A DNA stretch of 64,000 nucleotides from the NCBI GenBank assembly GCA_964006375.1, contig OZ023269.1:59982968-60046967 (forward strand). Reading direction: 5' to 3'. The notes below the pieces were generated by a model. That model saw only the letters and a list, made by a program, of their open reading frames with translations. It did not search any database and had not been told where the DNA came from. The position numbers and the translations under genes are program-made. Of this stretch, positions 46,859-59,889 are shown piece by piece (the stretch's first letter is position 1; every line of letters starts with the position of its first letter). The DNA is from Tillus elongatus. Its lineage: Eukaryota; Arthropoda; Insecta; Coleoptera; Cleridae.

Positions 46859-49800
46859 ATGATAATTATAACACTCAATGTCAAAAGCATCAAAAGTTTT
46901 ATTAAGTCGTCAGCTCTTACATACTTCTTGGAGACCACACAGCCTGTGATAATCTGTCTTCAAGAAACTAATGTCACCTCCACACCAACATCTTTACTAA
47001 AATTGAAGTACCAATTCTACTGCAATCCTTCGAACACAAGTTATTCTGGAACTATGATAGCCACTAGTCATAGCATGTCAAATTGTTCAGTCATCTGCCA
47101 AGTCATCTATCCAAGTTATGTGCAAAAACTTTATCTAGAAACTGAGAAATATAATATTCATATCTACAACGTTTATCTACCATGGAATCGAATAAAAGCC
47201 CAAGAAGCTCTTTCCGCTCTCCAACTCTCACTAGCTGACATTTCTAATCCAGAGGATCATGTAATAATAACTGGTGATTTTAACTGTACCATAACACCAG
47301 AAAAAGACAGATTTAACTCCCAGGAAAGGTATGCAGAAATTTCTATTAAACTTGAAACCATATTAAAACGATTCACCCTGGTAGATGTTTGGGAAAGAAC
47401 TCATCTTCATGAAAGTGGCTTCACATTCTTTACTAATAATTCAGCTTCCAGACTGGATAGAATGTACTGCCGAGAACAAACCATGACCAGAGTCTTGTCA
47501 TCAAAAGTGTTAGCCTCGTTTTCAGATCATTTGGCTTTGTCCATAGTTTTCCAGCCCGAAAAGAAATCTGGTAACACACTGAACATTTGGCGTTTTGATA
47601 ATTCTCTTTTAAAAGATACCGCATATGTTAAGTGTATGAGAGAGTTTATTCGATCTGTTACTCAAAAACCAATTGAAAATGCTCTCTCACGATGGGAAAT
47701 TCTCAAGGAAGATATTAAAGATATAACCCTAATCTATACACGCCAGAAACGCCAACAGAGTGAGTTTGTAATCAAAAGCCTTCAAAAGCAACTTAATAAA
47801 GCCATGAGTACCTTAAGAGAAACAGAAGACACCGCCAGTATACTTCACCTGAAAGAAGAAATTAAAGACTTTTATTCCAAGGAAAGTGAAAAACGTCTGG
47901 TGGCAGCAGGCATGACACATCTTCTAGAAATGGACAGACCAACAGCAGTTTCTCACTCACCATACATCTGTAAAAAGAAAATCCTGACCGAACTCATCCA
48001 TGAAGGAATAGTTGGGAAAGAACCATCTCGAATAATTTAAGTTGTAAGAAATCATTTCCACAATCTATGCAGAAAAGACACCAGTATTACAATAGATCCA
48101 GGTAGCAGTCTATATAATGGCCTTCCTAAATTGGATGAAAACAGTAAATCTTTGATAGAACAACCAATTACAGAAAACGATTTATTCACTGCTCTCAAGT
48201 CGCTTAAAAGAAACAAGGCTACAGGGATTGATGGTCTCAGTCCGGAATTCTATGTTGTTTTCTGGAATGAAATTAAAAACTGGTATTGTAGTATGGTCCA
48301 ACAAGCACTACAGCTTGGAAGACTCCCAAGAACTATTCGTACAGCAATTCTTGCCTTACTACACAAAGGTGGTGACTCCAGCGTTTTAGGAAACTGGAGG
48401 CTAATTTCAATTTTAACAACTGATTATAAGATTCTGTCCAAGGCTTTATCAATACGCTTGTCAGGGATGCTAAACTTATTAGTAGATCCAGATCAGTCCT
48501 ATTGTGTACCGGGAAGGTCAATCTACGACAGCCTTCATCTTTTCAGGGAACTTATTCAGCACATTAATGTTCACGATTTACCTGTTGCTATCGTTTCATT
48601 AGACCAACGAAGTGCCTTCAATAGAGTAAGTCATGACTATATGTTCTACCTTTTGGAAAGATACAATTTAGGCCCATTATTTGTGAACTGTGTAAGGCTT
48701 CTCTATGAAGATTCAGCTTGTATGGTCAGAGCGCATGGACTTATGTCTGCCCCAATTAAGTTTGAACAGGGTATTCGTCAGGGTTGTCCACTTTCAGGTC
48801 CACTTTTTATTCTCTGTATTGAACCACTTCTATCTTTCATCAGAAACAGAATAGTAGGTCTTACCTTGCCTATCCCACAAAAAAGTCACTTCCTAAAAGT
48901 CTCCGCCTATGCGGATGATGTTAATGTGGTGATTTCTGAGAAGACCGACTTGGAGGTTATGATGGACTGCTATAATGAATACTCCCAAAATTCTGGTGCA
49001 CAACTCAATACAGATAAATGCATGGGTTACTGGTTGGGAGCTTATAAAGGTTCCGGAGAGACCCCCCTCGGTTTTAATTGGTCATCTGCAGGCATAAAAA
49101 TCCTGGGTATTACGTTTAAAAATGACGCTGACGTACTTGATCTTGTCCCATTAAATGCAGCATTCAAAAGGTTACAAGACAGTTCCAGTAGATGGATCAG
49201 GGTTCTTCCGGCTCTATCCTGGAGAGGAAGAGCTATGGTTATAAATCAGTTTCTTGCACCTAAACTTTGGTATACCTTGCAAATCTTACCTGCCCCACCT
49301 GACTTTGTAAACAAAATTCAGGCCTTTCTTATAAATTTATTCTGGAGTGGCAGAAAGCACTGGATTTCCGCGCAAGATCTATGTCTACCAATTTCTCATG
49401 GAGGCTTAGGCCTAGTTCATATAGCGTCTAAAATAAAACTGTTTCGAATTTCCTTTGCTTTGAGATTCCTGGCGTGTAACGAGGGAAGTAACTGGAAGCT
49501 AATGGCACAGCACTCTTTGAGTACTTACAGATCTAGTGATCTGACCTGGCAGGTCTTATTTATTCAGTATTCAAGCTATCACCCAGCAAAATTATCATTA
49601 TTCTTGAGGCAAGTCCTTGAATCAACCTCTTTGATAAATCTCTGTTTGGAAGACTATCCCTCAACATTCTCAGAGTTGAAACAAATACCTCTGACCGCAT
49701 CGCGCTTATCATTAGGCAGTTTTAAGTTCTCTAACCTCTGGTTTTCTAGATGCGTTTACACTATTGGCGATTTTTTTTTGATGGGGTAAAATGGAAGTCA

Positions 49801-50616
49801 TTCGAAGATATTCAGCTAAAAGAGTATAACTCCCTCCTCAACAATAACCTTAGAATTAACTTTCACCATTTTAAAGCATTGATAACGGAAACCTGCGCAG
49901 ATGTTTTGCCCAAAACTGGTCCACCAAATATGATATTTTACACTTCATTCAAAACCATTGAAGAAAAGCTCACAGATTGTAATCTCCGTAACAAAAGCGA
50001 TATTTTACGCGACTTAACCTTGAGGGCATTTTGTGTCACCTCGCCAATGAAAGGGGCATGGACTGATGATACAGTTAACTGGCAAGCACTATGCTCTAAA
50101 CCCACTATGGGCCATGATGCGACTGTCGCTTTTAGATTCGCCAAAAATAGGTTGGCAGATCCAGTTTTCTTAAGCAGAGCAGGAATGATCTTGTCAGCTC
50201 TTTGTCCGTGGTGTGGTATTACCGGGACATCCTGGCACATGATAGTGGAGTGTTCGGTGGTTTCTGTTCTGTGGAAATTTGTTGGGGCTCTTGTCTATAA
50301 ATTAACTGCAAAGCCACTGCGTATGGTCGACATATATGCGGGATTTGTACCACTCACTAGCGAGAAAGCAGCCCTTGTTAACTTCTTGTGCAACATAGCA
50401 AAAAGCACAACATATAACCACATAGTTTCATATTTTAAAGACAACGCTCAACACCAGCCATATGAAACTATATATAAAAATAGACTAAAGTGTCGCTTAA
50501 TGAAAGAATATTCATGGTATTCGAGCAGAAATGATATCGTTTCTTTTGAAAATAAATGGTGTATTGGGGAGATTCTCTGCAAAGTTCAGGAAGTGTCTCT
50601 AGTTTTTGCTTTCTAG
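46859..50616 (+). pseudogene. LINE ORF2: APE endonuclease and reverse transcriptase, Tx1/L1-like
   Basis: ATG 46859 (MIIITLNVKSIKS). The endonuclease shows CLQETN, ITGDFNC, RLDRMY and FSDHLAL (catalytic acids and His). A linker coiled coil lies around 47.75-47.9 kb. The RT starts at about 48.2 kb: NKATGIDGLSPEFY, VSLDQRSAFNRVSHDYMF, QGIRQGCPLSGPLF and SAYADDVNVV. The C-terminus has SWRGRAMVINQFLAPKLWY, GGLGLVHIASK and a CPWCG...WHMIVEC zinc-like motif, usual in the L1/Tx1 group; no RNase H. Breaks: in-frame TAA at 48038-48040, and a one-base shift in a T9 run near 49773-49780. Otherwise it is intact, so this is a recent copy, or even intact if those are errors. Stop at 50616. Confidence 0.88.
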
Positions 50617-50712
50617 TATTGTCCTGATACATACCCCTTCGGCTTTAATGTTATATTTTTCCCCCCCTCGTTAATTGTAATAATAATAATAATAACACAC
50701 ACACACACACAA
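50617..50712 (+). other. LINE 3' UTR and (TAA)n/(AC)n tail
   Basis: About 60 bases of 3' UTR ending in (AAT)n, then (AC)n, then a (TA)n tract. A microsatellite tail in place of poly-A fits several target-specific LINE groups. Confidence 0.65.
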
Positions 50713-50713
50713 A

Positions 50714-50805
<92 letters not shown>
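50713..50805. repeat. (TA)n microsatellite after the LINE
   Basis: About 45 TA units following (AC)n. Confidence 0.97.
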
Positions 50806-50808
<3 letters not shown>

Positions 50809-51418
50809 GTCCTTGGAGATGAGATAATACGTCGTTTTTGGAGAATATATGTTATATATGGTCTATTACTTATTACTCTATGAGAGCTTGTCTTGGTTGA
50901 CAGCCAAAGCCAAGCCACTCAAGACAAGCAGATGAGTGACAACGTCGTGATGGCCAGATCATCCCTGTGTCAGGCTCGTATATGTCAAATGTTATGTTAA
51001 ACATTAAAGTTCAGTTATTTAATTAAAACAATGTTAACTTCTTTAAAAACACCAATAATCTCCACTTAAAACATGGTGTCACGTGTGGCAAGTGGCGTGT
51101 AATATTCTGTGAAGGTTTATATTGATTGTCAGGTCGAACAGTGCCGAGAGTTAGTTAAAGGCAAAGAGGTTGTATATGTTAGAGGGAACAAAGCCGAGTT
51201 TGCAGCCTGTCGATTTCCCACTCCTGTCACCGTCCAATCACAAACAAAATTTTGAATAACGCGCTAATGTGTTTTGTTTTGATTCGTTCCCCCAACCGCG
51301 CTTGAAGTTATTGTCAGCTGTCAACAAGTATTTGAAGTGTTTGTTGATTTGCGATTAGAGGTTATCTTGTGTGTTTTGCCGTTTTTTAGCAGTGTTTTAA
51401 GAGTGTAAAAGTTAAAAA
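50806..51418 (+). other. 5' flank of the THAP9-like gene
   Basis: Contains the upstream sequence of ATG 51419. Around 51220-51400 it is less AT-rich and rich in TTTGTTTTGATT/GTTTTG words. I could not identify element termini or a clear promoter. Confidence 0.3.
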
Positions 51419-52056
51419 ATGCCAAGGTGTATTGTGAAGAACTGTATGTACAATAAAAGTGCCAATTATGAAAAGGATAAAGCAACTGTGCATTTATTTC
51501 GGTAAGTTGTTTACATGTCTTCTGTTTCCTTGTTTGGCGCCAAATGTTTATTGGTTTTCACAGGTCCGTATTTACACATTGTATTGCTTTTGTTAAATCT
51601 TTAGCATTTATTATTGTCAATTGTGTTTTTTCAAGAAATAAAATCTTAATAATGCATTATTTATTAAATATTTGTAATGAAATTAGGCATTTTGTTTGGC
51701 AATTATTATTTGAATTAGATGTATTTACCTATGTAGTTCCAGTAGAAGCAGAAAAAAAGTAGAATAGTTTTGTTTTATCTATTACTGCATCTTTCTAGAG
51801 GTTCAGTCACTGATAAAGTAGATAATTTGAGATATTATTTTCAGATTTCCCAAAGCTGGTGAAAGATACGAGGCTTGGAAACGAGCATTAAATTTAAGCG
51901 ATGAAGATATTTTTATGAACTCAAATGTGTGCAATTTACATTTTACCGAGGAATCTTATGATTTAGAAAAATCACCTTTTGCAGTATACTTAAAAAAAAG
52001 TTCTATACCTGTATTGGTAAGTACTGAATCAAGGTTATTAATTTATGTAACTATTA

Positions 52057-52127
<71 letters not shown>

Positions 52128-52696
52128 CCAAACAGCGGTTTTTCAATGGCACTGATATCAGTGATGGCTATTTTTAAATAACAGGGACTTTAAACAGCTA
52201 CTGCGATTGTGGTTTAGCCATTTACAATGCTGCATGTGCGTATGCTATTATTTTAAACACTTACAAGGTGTTAGTGTTAACCGCTTAATTGAAACCACAA
52301 TATGATCTTCAGATAACTTTTAAATTATATATTAATTTTAAAACTACTCAGATTTTTACTATTAATAGAAGTTCTATAAAATTAGCATATTACAAGAATA
52401 TACGATGAGAGAAATCTACATATTATTTTTATTTTAATATAATGAAAAAGTTGGAAGGCATATATATGCTACAGTTCGGTGCTGCTTTAATTCTAGATTC
52501 AGCAGGTTTTTCCATGATATAATGACTTACAAGATATATGATATTGCGCATATGCCCCGTCCCCTCCTATGACATCACATGGTGAGTAACGTTATAGAAG
52601 GCCAACTACACACTTAACACAAAGTCATTCGCAATCAAAAAGTTTCTATACGTCACTTTAATGTGGTTGAAGTTACATTCCATTCCATTTTTATAT

Positions 52697-52760
<64 letters not shown>

Positions 52761-55700
52761 AGTGAAGTATAATAATTAAGGGGAGCCCTGAATTAGCATT
52801 GGTGATACACAAACTTAAAAAGTAGAGAAGACGTTCGTAGACATTTACAGGGGGCCTTAACATTCATAAACTTGATTTGATCATCATGTCACATAATCAT
52901 AGTATAGTATTCTGATCTTAAAAAGTTAATTCCAACTGTATGCACTCAAATATCAGTAAAATACCTAATTTGTTAAGGGGTTGTGATGAACCGTCAAACT
53001 CCACTGTACGACAGCATATTATTATTGCATTGGACTCACCACATGACGCCATGCGCGTGACGGTTCTAAAAATAGATAGTCTCATTATCATATCTCGCGT
53101 TATTTGTATCATGAGTTTTTCGTTTTCTACCTATAAGAAAAGGAGAAATGTTGTATTCTAATAATGGCGAGAAGGAAAGTATACAGATACTTCTACTCGC
53201 TCGCACAAACTGCGATTGCGTGTATTATGAATACAGCAATTGCTGTTTGTCATGGAGTTTTTAGTATAAGATGAATTTCATAGAAATAATTACTCTAATG
53301 ATTTGTGTAAATCTCGGTTTTCACAGTCGCTGTTGTTTTGTGTTTTAATAACAGCTACTAACAGCGATCTTTTAATAGAAGCGATTAAATCACCGGTAGC
53401 TATATATCGCTCATCTCTAGTAACTATGCTACTAATTACATTCACGTAATATATTGTTATGATATTTATCGTAATTTAATTAGCCCTGCAAATTTACATT
53501 AATGGTATTCGTTTCAAATTTATTTATGCAGGTAACAAACAAGCCATCAACACAAGTCGTTTTTGGCGAGCAGCCAATGACTGATATAACTGCTATCAAT
53601 GTGCCATTTGCAGCTAACCCGTCAACTAGTACTTGGTCTGGTAGCAATGTACCTGTAATGGATTATTCTCGGCCATCAACAAGTGCTGGTTTTTATGAAG
53701 AGAAAACTGTTGTAGAGGTACCGCAAAGATCGTTTAGTAGTTTAGGATTTGCTGAAATGAAAACACCTTCAATGCCACCCACTTTGAAGGACATGGTGAG
53801 TTAAATTCAGTTTTTGCCGTTTATGAAATCAGTATAATTTTAAAAAACCTAATATGTTATTCCATCACATTTTATATGGTGTTTAAGTTTGTATAGTCCA
53901 TGATTAAATAAGTTAGAAACAACTGTTTTGCAATTTATCTCAACCACTATTAACCAAAATGTGTTGTTGGAAATTTTGTTTATATATTCATTTTACTTGA
54001 GAAAATAAATGGTTTATCACTGAACATTTTTTATAGGTTGTTACACCGCGCAAACGTAAACTGAAGAAGCAGTTATTCGATGCACGAAAAAAAATTAAAC
54101 GGCTCAGCAGTAGTGTTCATCATTATAAGAAGAGAACAGCAACCCTTGCGAATATAATCAAACAACTAAAAGGTAAAGTAACCGACGAAACATTAGAAAC
54201 ATTAATGCAAATAGGACCTAATGAAGAATTTTTACAAAGACAATTAGGTCGTAAACATAAGTATGAAAATCAACTTAAAGCTTTTTCTCTTACGCTGCAT
54301 TATTACTCTCCCAAAGCTTACAGTTTTGTCAGAAACACATTTAACTCGGCTCTTCCTCATCCAAAAACTATATCTAGATGGTATCAAAGCGTTAATGGGG
54401 AAGCTGGTTTTACGTCAGAGGTGTTCAACTTATTAAAGTCAAAATCAGAAAGCACAAATGGAAAACTTATATGTTCTTTAGTCATAGATGAGATGGCAAT
54501 TCGCCAACATATAGAATGGGATGGGGTAAAATATTATGGGTTTGTAGATTTTGGTATAAATCTTGAGACCGATTGTAACCCTGTAGCCAAAGAAGCTCTT
54601 GTTTTTATGCTTGTTAGCATTAATCAATCATGGAAGCTTCCTCTTGGATATTTTTTAATCGACTCTTTAAGGGGTACACAAAAACAAAATTTGGTATTAC
54701 AGTGTTTAACGCTACTAAATGAGTCGGGCATATACGTGGTCTCAATAACTTTTGATGAGGCAACAAATAACCTAACGTTAGCAAAAGAACTTGGCTGCGA
54801 TTTGAATTGGAGGAACATTAACTCTACGTTTGTTGATCCTAGTTCAGGTAGGAAAATTGCAGTCTTTTTTGATCCATGTCATATGATCAAACTGATAAGA
54901 AACACATTAGGCGATAAAAAATTAATAATTGATGAGAATGGGGAAAATATAAAGTGGGATTATTTAGTAAAATTAAATGAGTTACAGGATCAGGAGGGCG
55001 TTCATTTGGCAAATAAATTAAGAAAATCGCATATATTTTATACAAACCAAAAAATGAAGGTTAAATTAGCCACCCAACTTTTTAGCCACTCAGTGGCACA
55101 TTCTTTGGAATATTGCAATGAAGTTTTACATCTTGAGGAGTTCAAAGAATGTGAGGGAACTGTGAAATTTATCCGACTTATAAACAATTTATTTGACATT
55201 CTTAATTCTAGAAATTTAAACAATTCAGATTTTAAGAAAGCAATAAACGCAGAAAATTTTGAAAACATTAATGTATTTTTAAAAGAGCTATCACAATATT
55301 TAACGTCACTTAGGATAATTGATGGACCGCTTCTGTGTGAGAGTGGTAGAAAAATGGGTATAATTGGCTTTTTATTTTGCATACAAAGTTTGCAATTTGT
55401 TTATAAAACTTTAATTGCCGACAATAATTTTTTGCTGTATTTTCCCACTTACAAAATCAGTCAGGATCATATTGAGCTTTTTTTGGGCAAATTAGATCCA
55501 TGGGAGGCTATAACAATAACCCATCAGCAAAGCAATTTAAAAGTGCATATAAAAGGATGATGGTGCATCTTGAATTAAAAGATTCATTTAAAGGAAATTG
55601 TATCCCTTTGGAAGCAATTCCTATTCTGTCACCCATTGAGGTAATAAATAAAACTTGTGGGCGAGAACGAATATCTGAAGAACCAGATGAAGACATGAGT

Positions 55701-56243
55701 CAAATAGATAATTTTGACGACGACACAGTTCTTCAAATATTAGATATGAATATATCAGAGTTTAAGAAAGAAGTCGTGACATATATATCTGGCTATGTAG
55801 TAAGGAAAATAACAAAAGCTCTGAGATGCGAAGAATGCGCGGGTGAACTTGTTGGGGAGAGGTCTGTGTTATTAACATCGTTTATAGATCAGAAAGACAA
55901 AGGTCAACTCCTCACATACCCATCTGACGATGTAATATCTATTTGCACTATTGCAGAAAAAGTTCTTCAAACATACTTAAATGAATCTGCGGTGATTATA
56001 AATGTAAAGGAAATAAACATGCGAATATTAAAAACTATAATAAACCAAAACAGCATATTTAAAAAACTTGAAGTTCACTTTCGAGAACAAAATCTTTTGA
56101 CTTGCCATTATGGCCATCTAATTAAACTAATATCTTCTATGTATGTTTCTATTAGAATACATCATTATAACAAAAATCTATTTGATAAAAGTAGAAGTTT
56201 AAGGGCTGTTTATAACAAACTTCTCTTATTTAAGGGCCAATAA
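51419..56243 (+). CDS. THAP9/P-element-like transposase, four exons, one frame break
   Basis: Exons 51419-51501, 51845-52016, 53532-53795 and 54037-56243, all with GT/AG ends and matching phases. The THAP zinc domain spans residues 1-85: C4, C9, P30, W39, C57, H60 and F61 fit C2CH. Then come a Ser/Thr/Pro-rich linker, a basic coiled coil (TPRKRKLKKQLFDARKKIKR) and the transposase. RNase H-fold acids are likely in LVIDEMAIRQ and ITFDEATNNL; FFDPCHMIKLIRN and HIELFLG match THAP9/P elements. A one-base change near 55488-55493, in an A-run just before the conserved GGYNNNP motif, moves the rest into another frame, open to TAA 56241. DNA-binding transposase; a single A indel separates it from an intact frame, so a mobile or recently lost copy, or a sequencing error. 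Host THAP gene is the alternative. Confidence 0.85.
52060..52126. repeat. (TA)n in intron 2 of the THAP9-like gene
   Basis: About 33 TA units, 44 bases after the donor at 52017. Confidence 0.97.
52699..52755. repeat. Second (TA)n in intron 2 of the THAP9-like gene
   Basis: About 28 TA units. The rest of this 1.5-kb intron shows no gene; the frames at 52.9-53.2 kb lack support. Confidence 0.95.
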
Positions 56244-56264
56244 TTCAGTGTACATTTCAAGTAC

Positions 56265-56665
56265 TCGTATGTCCTTCAAATAATGTTATCGGAAAGTTAT
56301 TATGTCTTATAATATGACCAATAAATTTTAGCTTCCTCTCTATTTCTTTGAGCAACCCTCTTTATTCTTTCACCTCTCCTAGCACACTTTGAAGCGTCTT
56401 TCTATCAACCTGCACTGTCTTTGAAATTTTTCTTGTCTACATTTCAAAAGCTTATATTCTCTTCATATCCTGCTTAACTACAGCCCAAGTTTCCGCCCCA
56501 TACATTACCATACTCCATACACGTACGACTTGCATTTGTTCCTCATGTACAGGTTAAAATGTTTATTAGTGAGAACAGTACTGTGGTTATTGAATGCTTG
56601 TTTTGCCATCGCGATCCTCTTCAGACCTTTCCTACACTTACCATCATCTGTGATAATACTTCCAA
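56265..56665 (-). pseudogene. Non-LTR retrotransposon C-terminal remnant
   Basis: Read on the minus strand: GSIITDDGKCRKGLKRIAMA, then (another frame) MYGAETWAVVKQD, then KLKFIGHIIRHNNFP. This order (initial DDG...IAxAK, GAETW, WIGHxxRH) is a very common C-terminal signature of insect non-LTR reverse transcriptases. Frames shift several times and no RT core is left. It begins only about 20 bases after the THAP9-like stop. Confidence 0.65.
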
Positions 56666-56740
56666 TCAATTATTTGAAATAATCTAATAAATCAAGCGTC
56701 ATGTTATAAGATTTAAAAGCTACTTTTGTATTTGTATAGG

Positions 56741-56999
56741 TATTCAAAATTTGTGAAATGCACACGTAACGCAATCTACATCGATCAAACTTCTAGAAAT
56801 TTTAACACCCAATACAAAGAACATATTTTTGCATTTAGAAATAACCATGCTGACAAATCTACATTTGCAAAACATATTATTGATACCCAACATAGACCCA
56901 CAGTAAATAACGGCATAAAACCACAACATTTTTGTCATGACAAGTGTAAACTAGACTTGTTTTAAGCTTTAGAAGTAAAAAAGCATATACACGACAATA
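56741..56999 (+). pseudogene. Penelope-like element remnant: GIY-YIG endonuclease
   Basis: YSKFVKCTRNAIYIDQTSRN followed by FNTQYKEHIFAFRNNHADK and FAKHIIDTQH matches the GIY-YIG nuclease end of Penelope-like retroelements. In this copy YIG has become YID. A TAA at 56963-56965 interrupts the frame, which would go on as ALEVKKHIHDN. No reverse transcriptase part remains upstream. Confidence 0.7.
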
Positions 57000-57690
57000 T
57001 TTAGGATTTCTGAGATATTCTTCTTCCTAATTAAATAAATCAGACAACATAAATCTAACTATTTTTTCCAAAAAGTTGTTATAAGACATGATGTGTGTCG
57101 ATATTTTCATTGTATAGTCTGCTTTATTAATGTGTTTGTTTAGTTATTTTATTGTTGTAATTGTTATTATAGTTATTACTGTTATAGGTTTCTTCTATCT
57201 TTATGTTAAATATTGATATACATCACGTAGACATTTTAAAGGCGTCATCCGTCATATTTGTTTTACTTTATTTTCACTTTTAAAGATTTTTTTGATTATA
57301 ACATCATAAAATAGCAACAGATCTTTATTTGTAATTGTCATGATTTCGTATTAATTCAATTTTTTTCTGTCTGAGGATACTATCAAGCAGCAAAACCAGT
57401 AACAGAGACGTTGAAGAACATCTAGAATTCAGAAGGGCCACTTGCTTCAGTTAGCTTACGCGCTGGCTACGTCCTTCACCTACAAAAACGAAAACCAACA
57501 GTGAAGCCAGAGAAGTAGTCTCCAAGTCTGTATGAAGTATGGACCAGTTTCACGAAGTAAGGGCAACAGCAATCAATGAAATTAATCTCTATTTCTTTAA
57601 AAAAGACAAGGAATGTTAACATTAATTTGTAAACAGTACAATGTACTTTATGTTGTATTTTCTTCTGTTGTTGAAATAAAAACTATTATT
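57000..57690. other. No gene recognised
   Basis: AT-rich DNA with a less AT-rich block at about 57370-57560. It may belong to the Penelope remnant's 3' region, but I cannot support that. Confidence 0.3.
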
Positions 57691-57779
57691 ATTTATCTAA
57701 CCTTTTGAATATAAAACTTTATCCAATATATTCATCCAACAATTTATCCAACCAATAACCCAAAAAATATTTCACTGAT

Positions 57780-59612
57780 TTGGAGAAAATTTTGGAATTA
57801 TGCTTATTTTGCTAATGGCTTGGATGAGTTCGTTCATCAGATCTTAACACATAGTTTTTCCTAACAGAAAATTAAATATATTTTTTTAAACGCAATAGCT
57901 TTCAAATTGTTTAAGTGATTGGAACGAAAATTTACAACTTAAAAGAACATACAGAGATGTGGTTGTGTACCAATTTTCAAGTCTTTTGATCAAAGAAAAA
58001 TGAAGTTATTCGAAATTAATAATAAAATAATCCTCGACATCACTTCAAATTCTGTAATGCAATATCTACAATGTTGGACAAAGGCAGAGCAATACAGCTA
58101 CCTGTACTGTTATGCTATTTAAATAAATTGTAGATAAAATCTAAATAATGGAAGTCACAACCATTGCCAGATGTCAAGATGTTGCTGACCGGGGTTGCCC
58201 GATCTTCAGAAATTTCATGTAGTTAAACCTTTCATGTATAAACATATGAAATTTTTACAACTTCTGATAATAAAGAAAACATTTTATAAAATTTAATTTT
58301 ATCAGTCAGTTAAAAAATACTGTGTTTAATACCTGCAAATTTCGAATTACCCATTTCTCATGATTTTCAACTTAGGTATCCCTCCGATCATAATTTACTC
58401 TATCCGACAACTTTGTTAGACTGCCTATGTGCTGAAGCTCAGCTGTCATTTGTCATTGTGTGGTAGTGTTATTTATTGACAATATCAAATTGGAAATTTA
58501 GGACAGTAAAAACAGACACCATAAACAAAGAAGAAATTGGAAATTTAGCCTCTAGTGTAGGTTTTTGACATGATACCATTACTAGAGAGATATGATAATG
58601 TGGCAGCATAATAATATTATGCTAATGCTGTGGTACAGTCAGTTTGGCGTTTCATCACATCTCGTAACACACCAGCTGTTGTGTGCATACAGTTAGATGT
58701 AATTTTTTATTATCAGAATACTACTGTAACATGATGAAATCAAGTTTATAACTGTTAACATACTGTAAATAATTTCTCCACTTTTCAAGTTTGTGTTGCT
58801 GCAATGTTAATTAAGGGTTCCCTTAATTATACGCATATTGTGCGTATAAATGTAATATAAAAAAAAATAAAAAAATGAAAATGCAAGTGAACCTATTTAA
58901 TTTAGCTCTGTATTCTACATTATCTGAAAAAGACATTATAGGCGACGAAGTAGAATGTAATTTCGGTAAATTTGCAGTTGACTGCATGAGGGTTTTAGAT
59001 ATTTTTTTCCAGCAACATGCTTAAAACCTTCCTCGCCCACAAGGCAAATTTTCTGGCAAACAACCCCCAAGAAAATTAAGGGACTTTGAAAACATGCGTT
59101 TTTCACATTTTACAGCAATACCTCCTTTAAACCCTGTCTACCCCATATTCGCCCAGGTCCAGCAACCTTCTTGGGGGTTGCTCACAAGAAATTTTTCTTG
59201 TGCTTTATGCTTTGAAGGTAGTTGTATGCATGCACAAGGGGAAGGAGAACCCCCCGAATTTTTGGGTGAGGAGCAGAAACCCTCTTCCTCCTGGGGTTCT
59301 TCTCCTGCATGCACACAATCACCCTCAATGCATCAACCAAAGGATTTTTTTTCCAGCTTTCTAGTTTATTTTTCTAGAGTATATTTCCTGTTTATCAATT
59401 GCTTTGTTTGAGTTTTGTATCCAAATTACTCTATAAATATATGTCATAGATCATGTTTTTGCTTGTCCTTCTTTACCTTGTTTTACTGTTCCTAATTAAA
59501 TTAATTAATTTTCATAACTTTTAATATAAGGCTAAATCTTACAGCTTATATAAATATATTATTTAATATTGTTATGAAAATTCACTATCATAACGCACTT
59601 GCTGCGTTCCGA
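57780..59612 (+). mobile_element. Diverged long member of the Helentron-like family
   Basis: Near the left is GGCTTGGATGAGTTCGTTC (about 57818), an internal family block. The right end is AAAATTCACTATCATAACGC followed by the hairpin ACGCA-CTTGC-TGCGT and TCCGAACCTTTTT at about 59577-59620. About 58990-59340 resembles the GC-richer block at 9.42-9.75 kb in palindrome A, and includes a GGAGGAAG/CTTCCTCC-type inversion. No (TA)n core is present. The 5' boundary is unclear. Frames here are not genes. Confidence 0.45.
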
Positions 59613-59889
59613 ACCTTTTTAGGTTACCTATTTATACAAAAGCTTAAGAAATTCATGAATAAGCATTACATTTCAATGATTGAATAATTTCAGTTTTATT
59701 TCTAACCAAACTAAAAATTCCTAAATACGTCCCTGACGTTTCTCCCACTCAAGTCACCGAACTCCGCCCAGTTAGGAAAAGTGTACAGGCTTCTTGTATT
59801 GCAAAACTGCACCTTTGTTACCTCTATCCCTTACAACCTCTTTGGTTAAAGGTTATAACGATTCATAACTCATAACAGGAAATTTGTTA

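Noticed and set aside
56320..56325. AATAAA 77 bases after the THAP9-like stop as its polyadenylation signal
   Set aside because: It lies inside a recognisable LINE remnant, so chance is likely; kept only as a possibility.
59094..59411. A 105-residue Pro/Ser/Cys-rich frame
   Set aside because: It lies in a repeat block related to 9.42-9.75 kb with local inversions, and no domain is visible.
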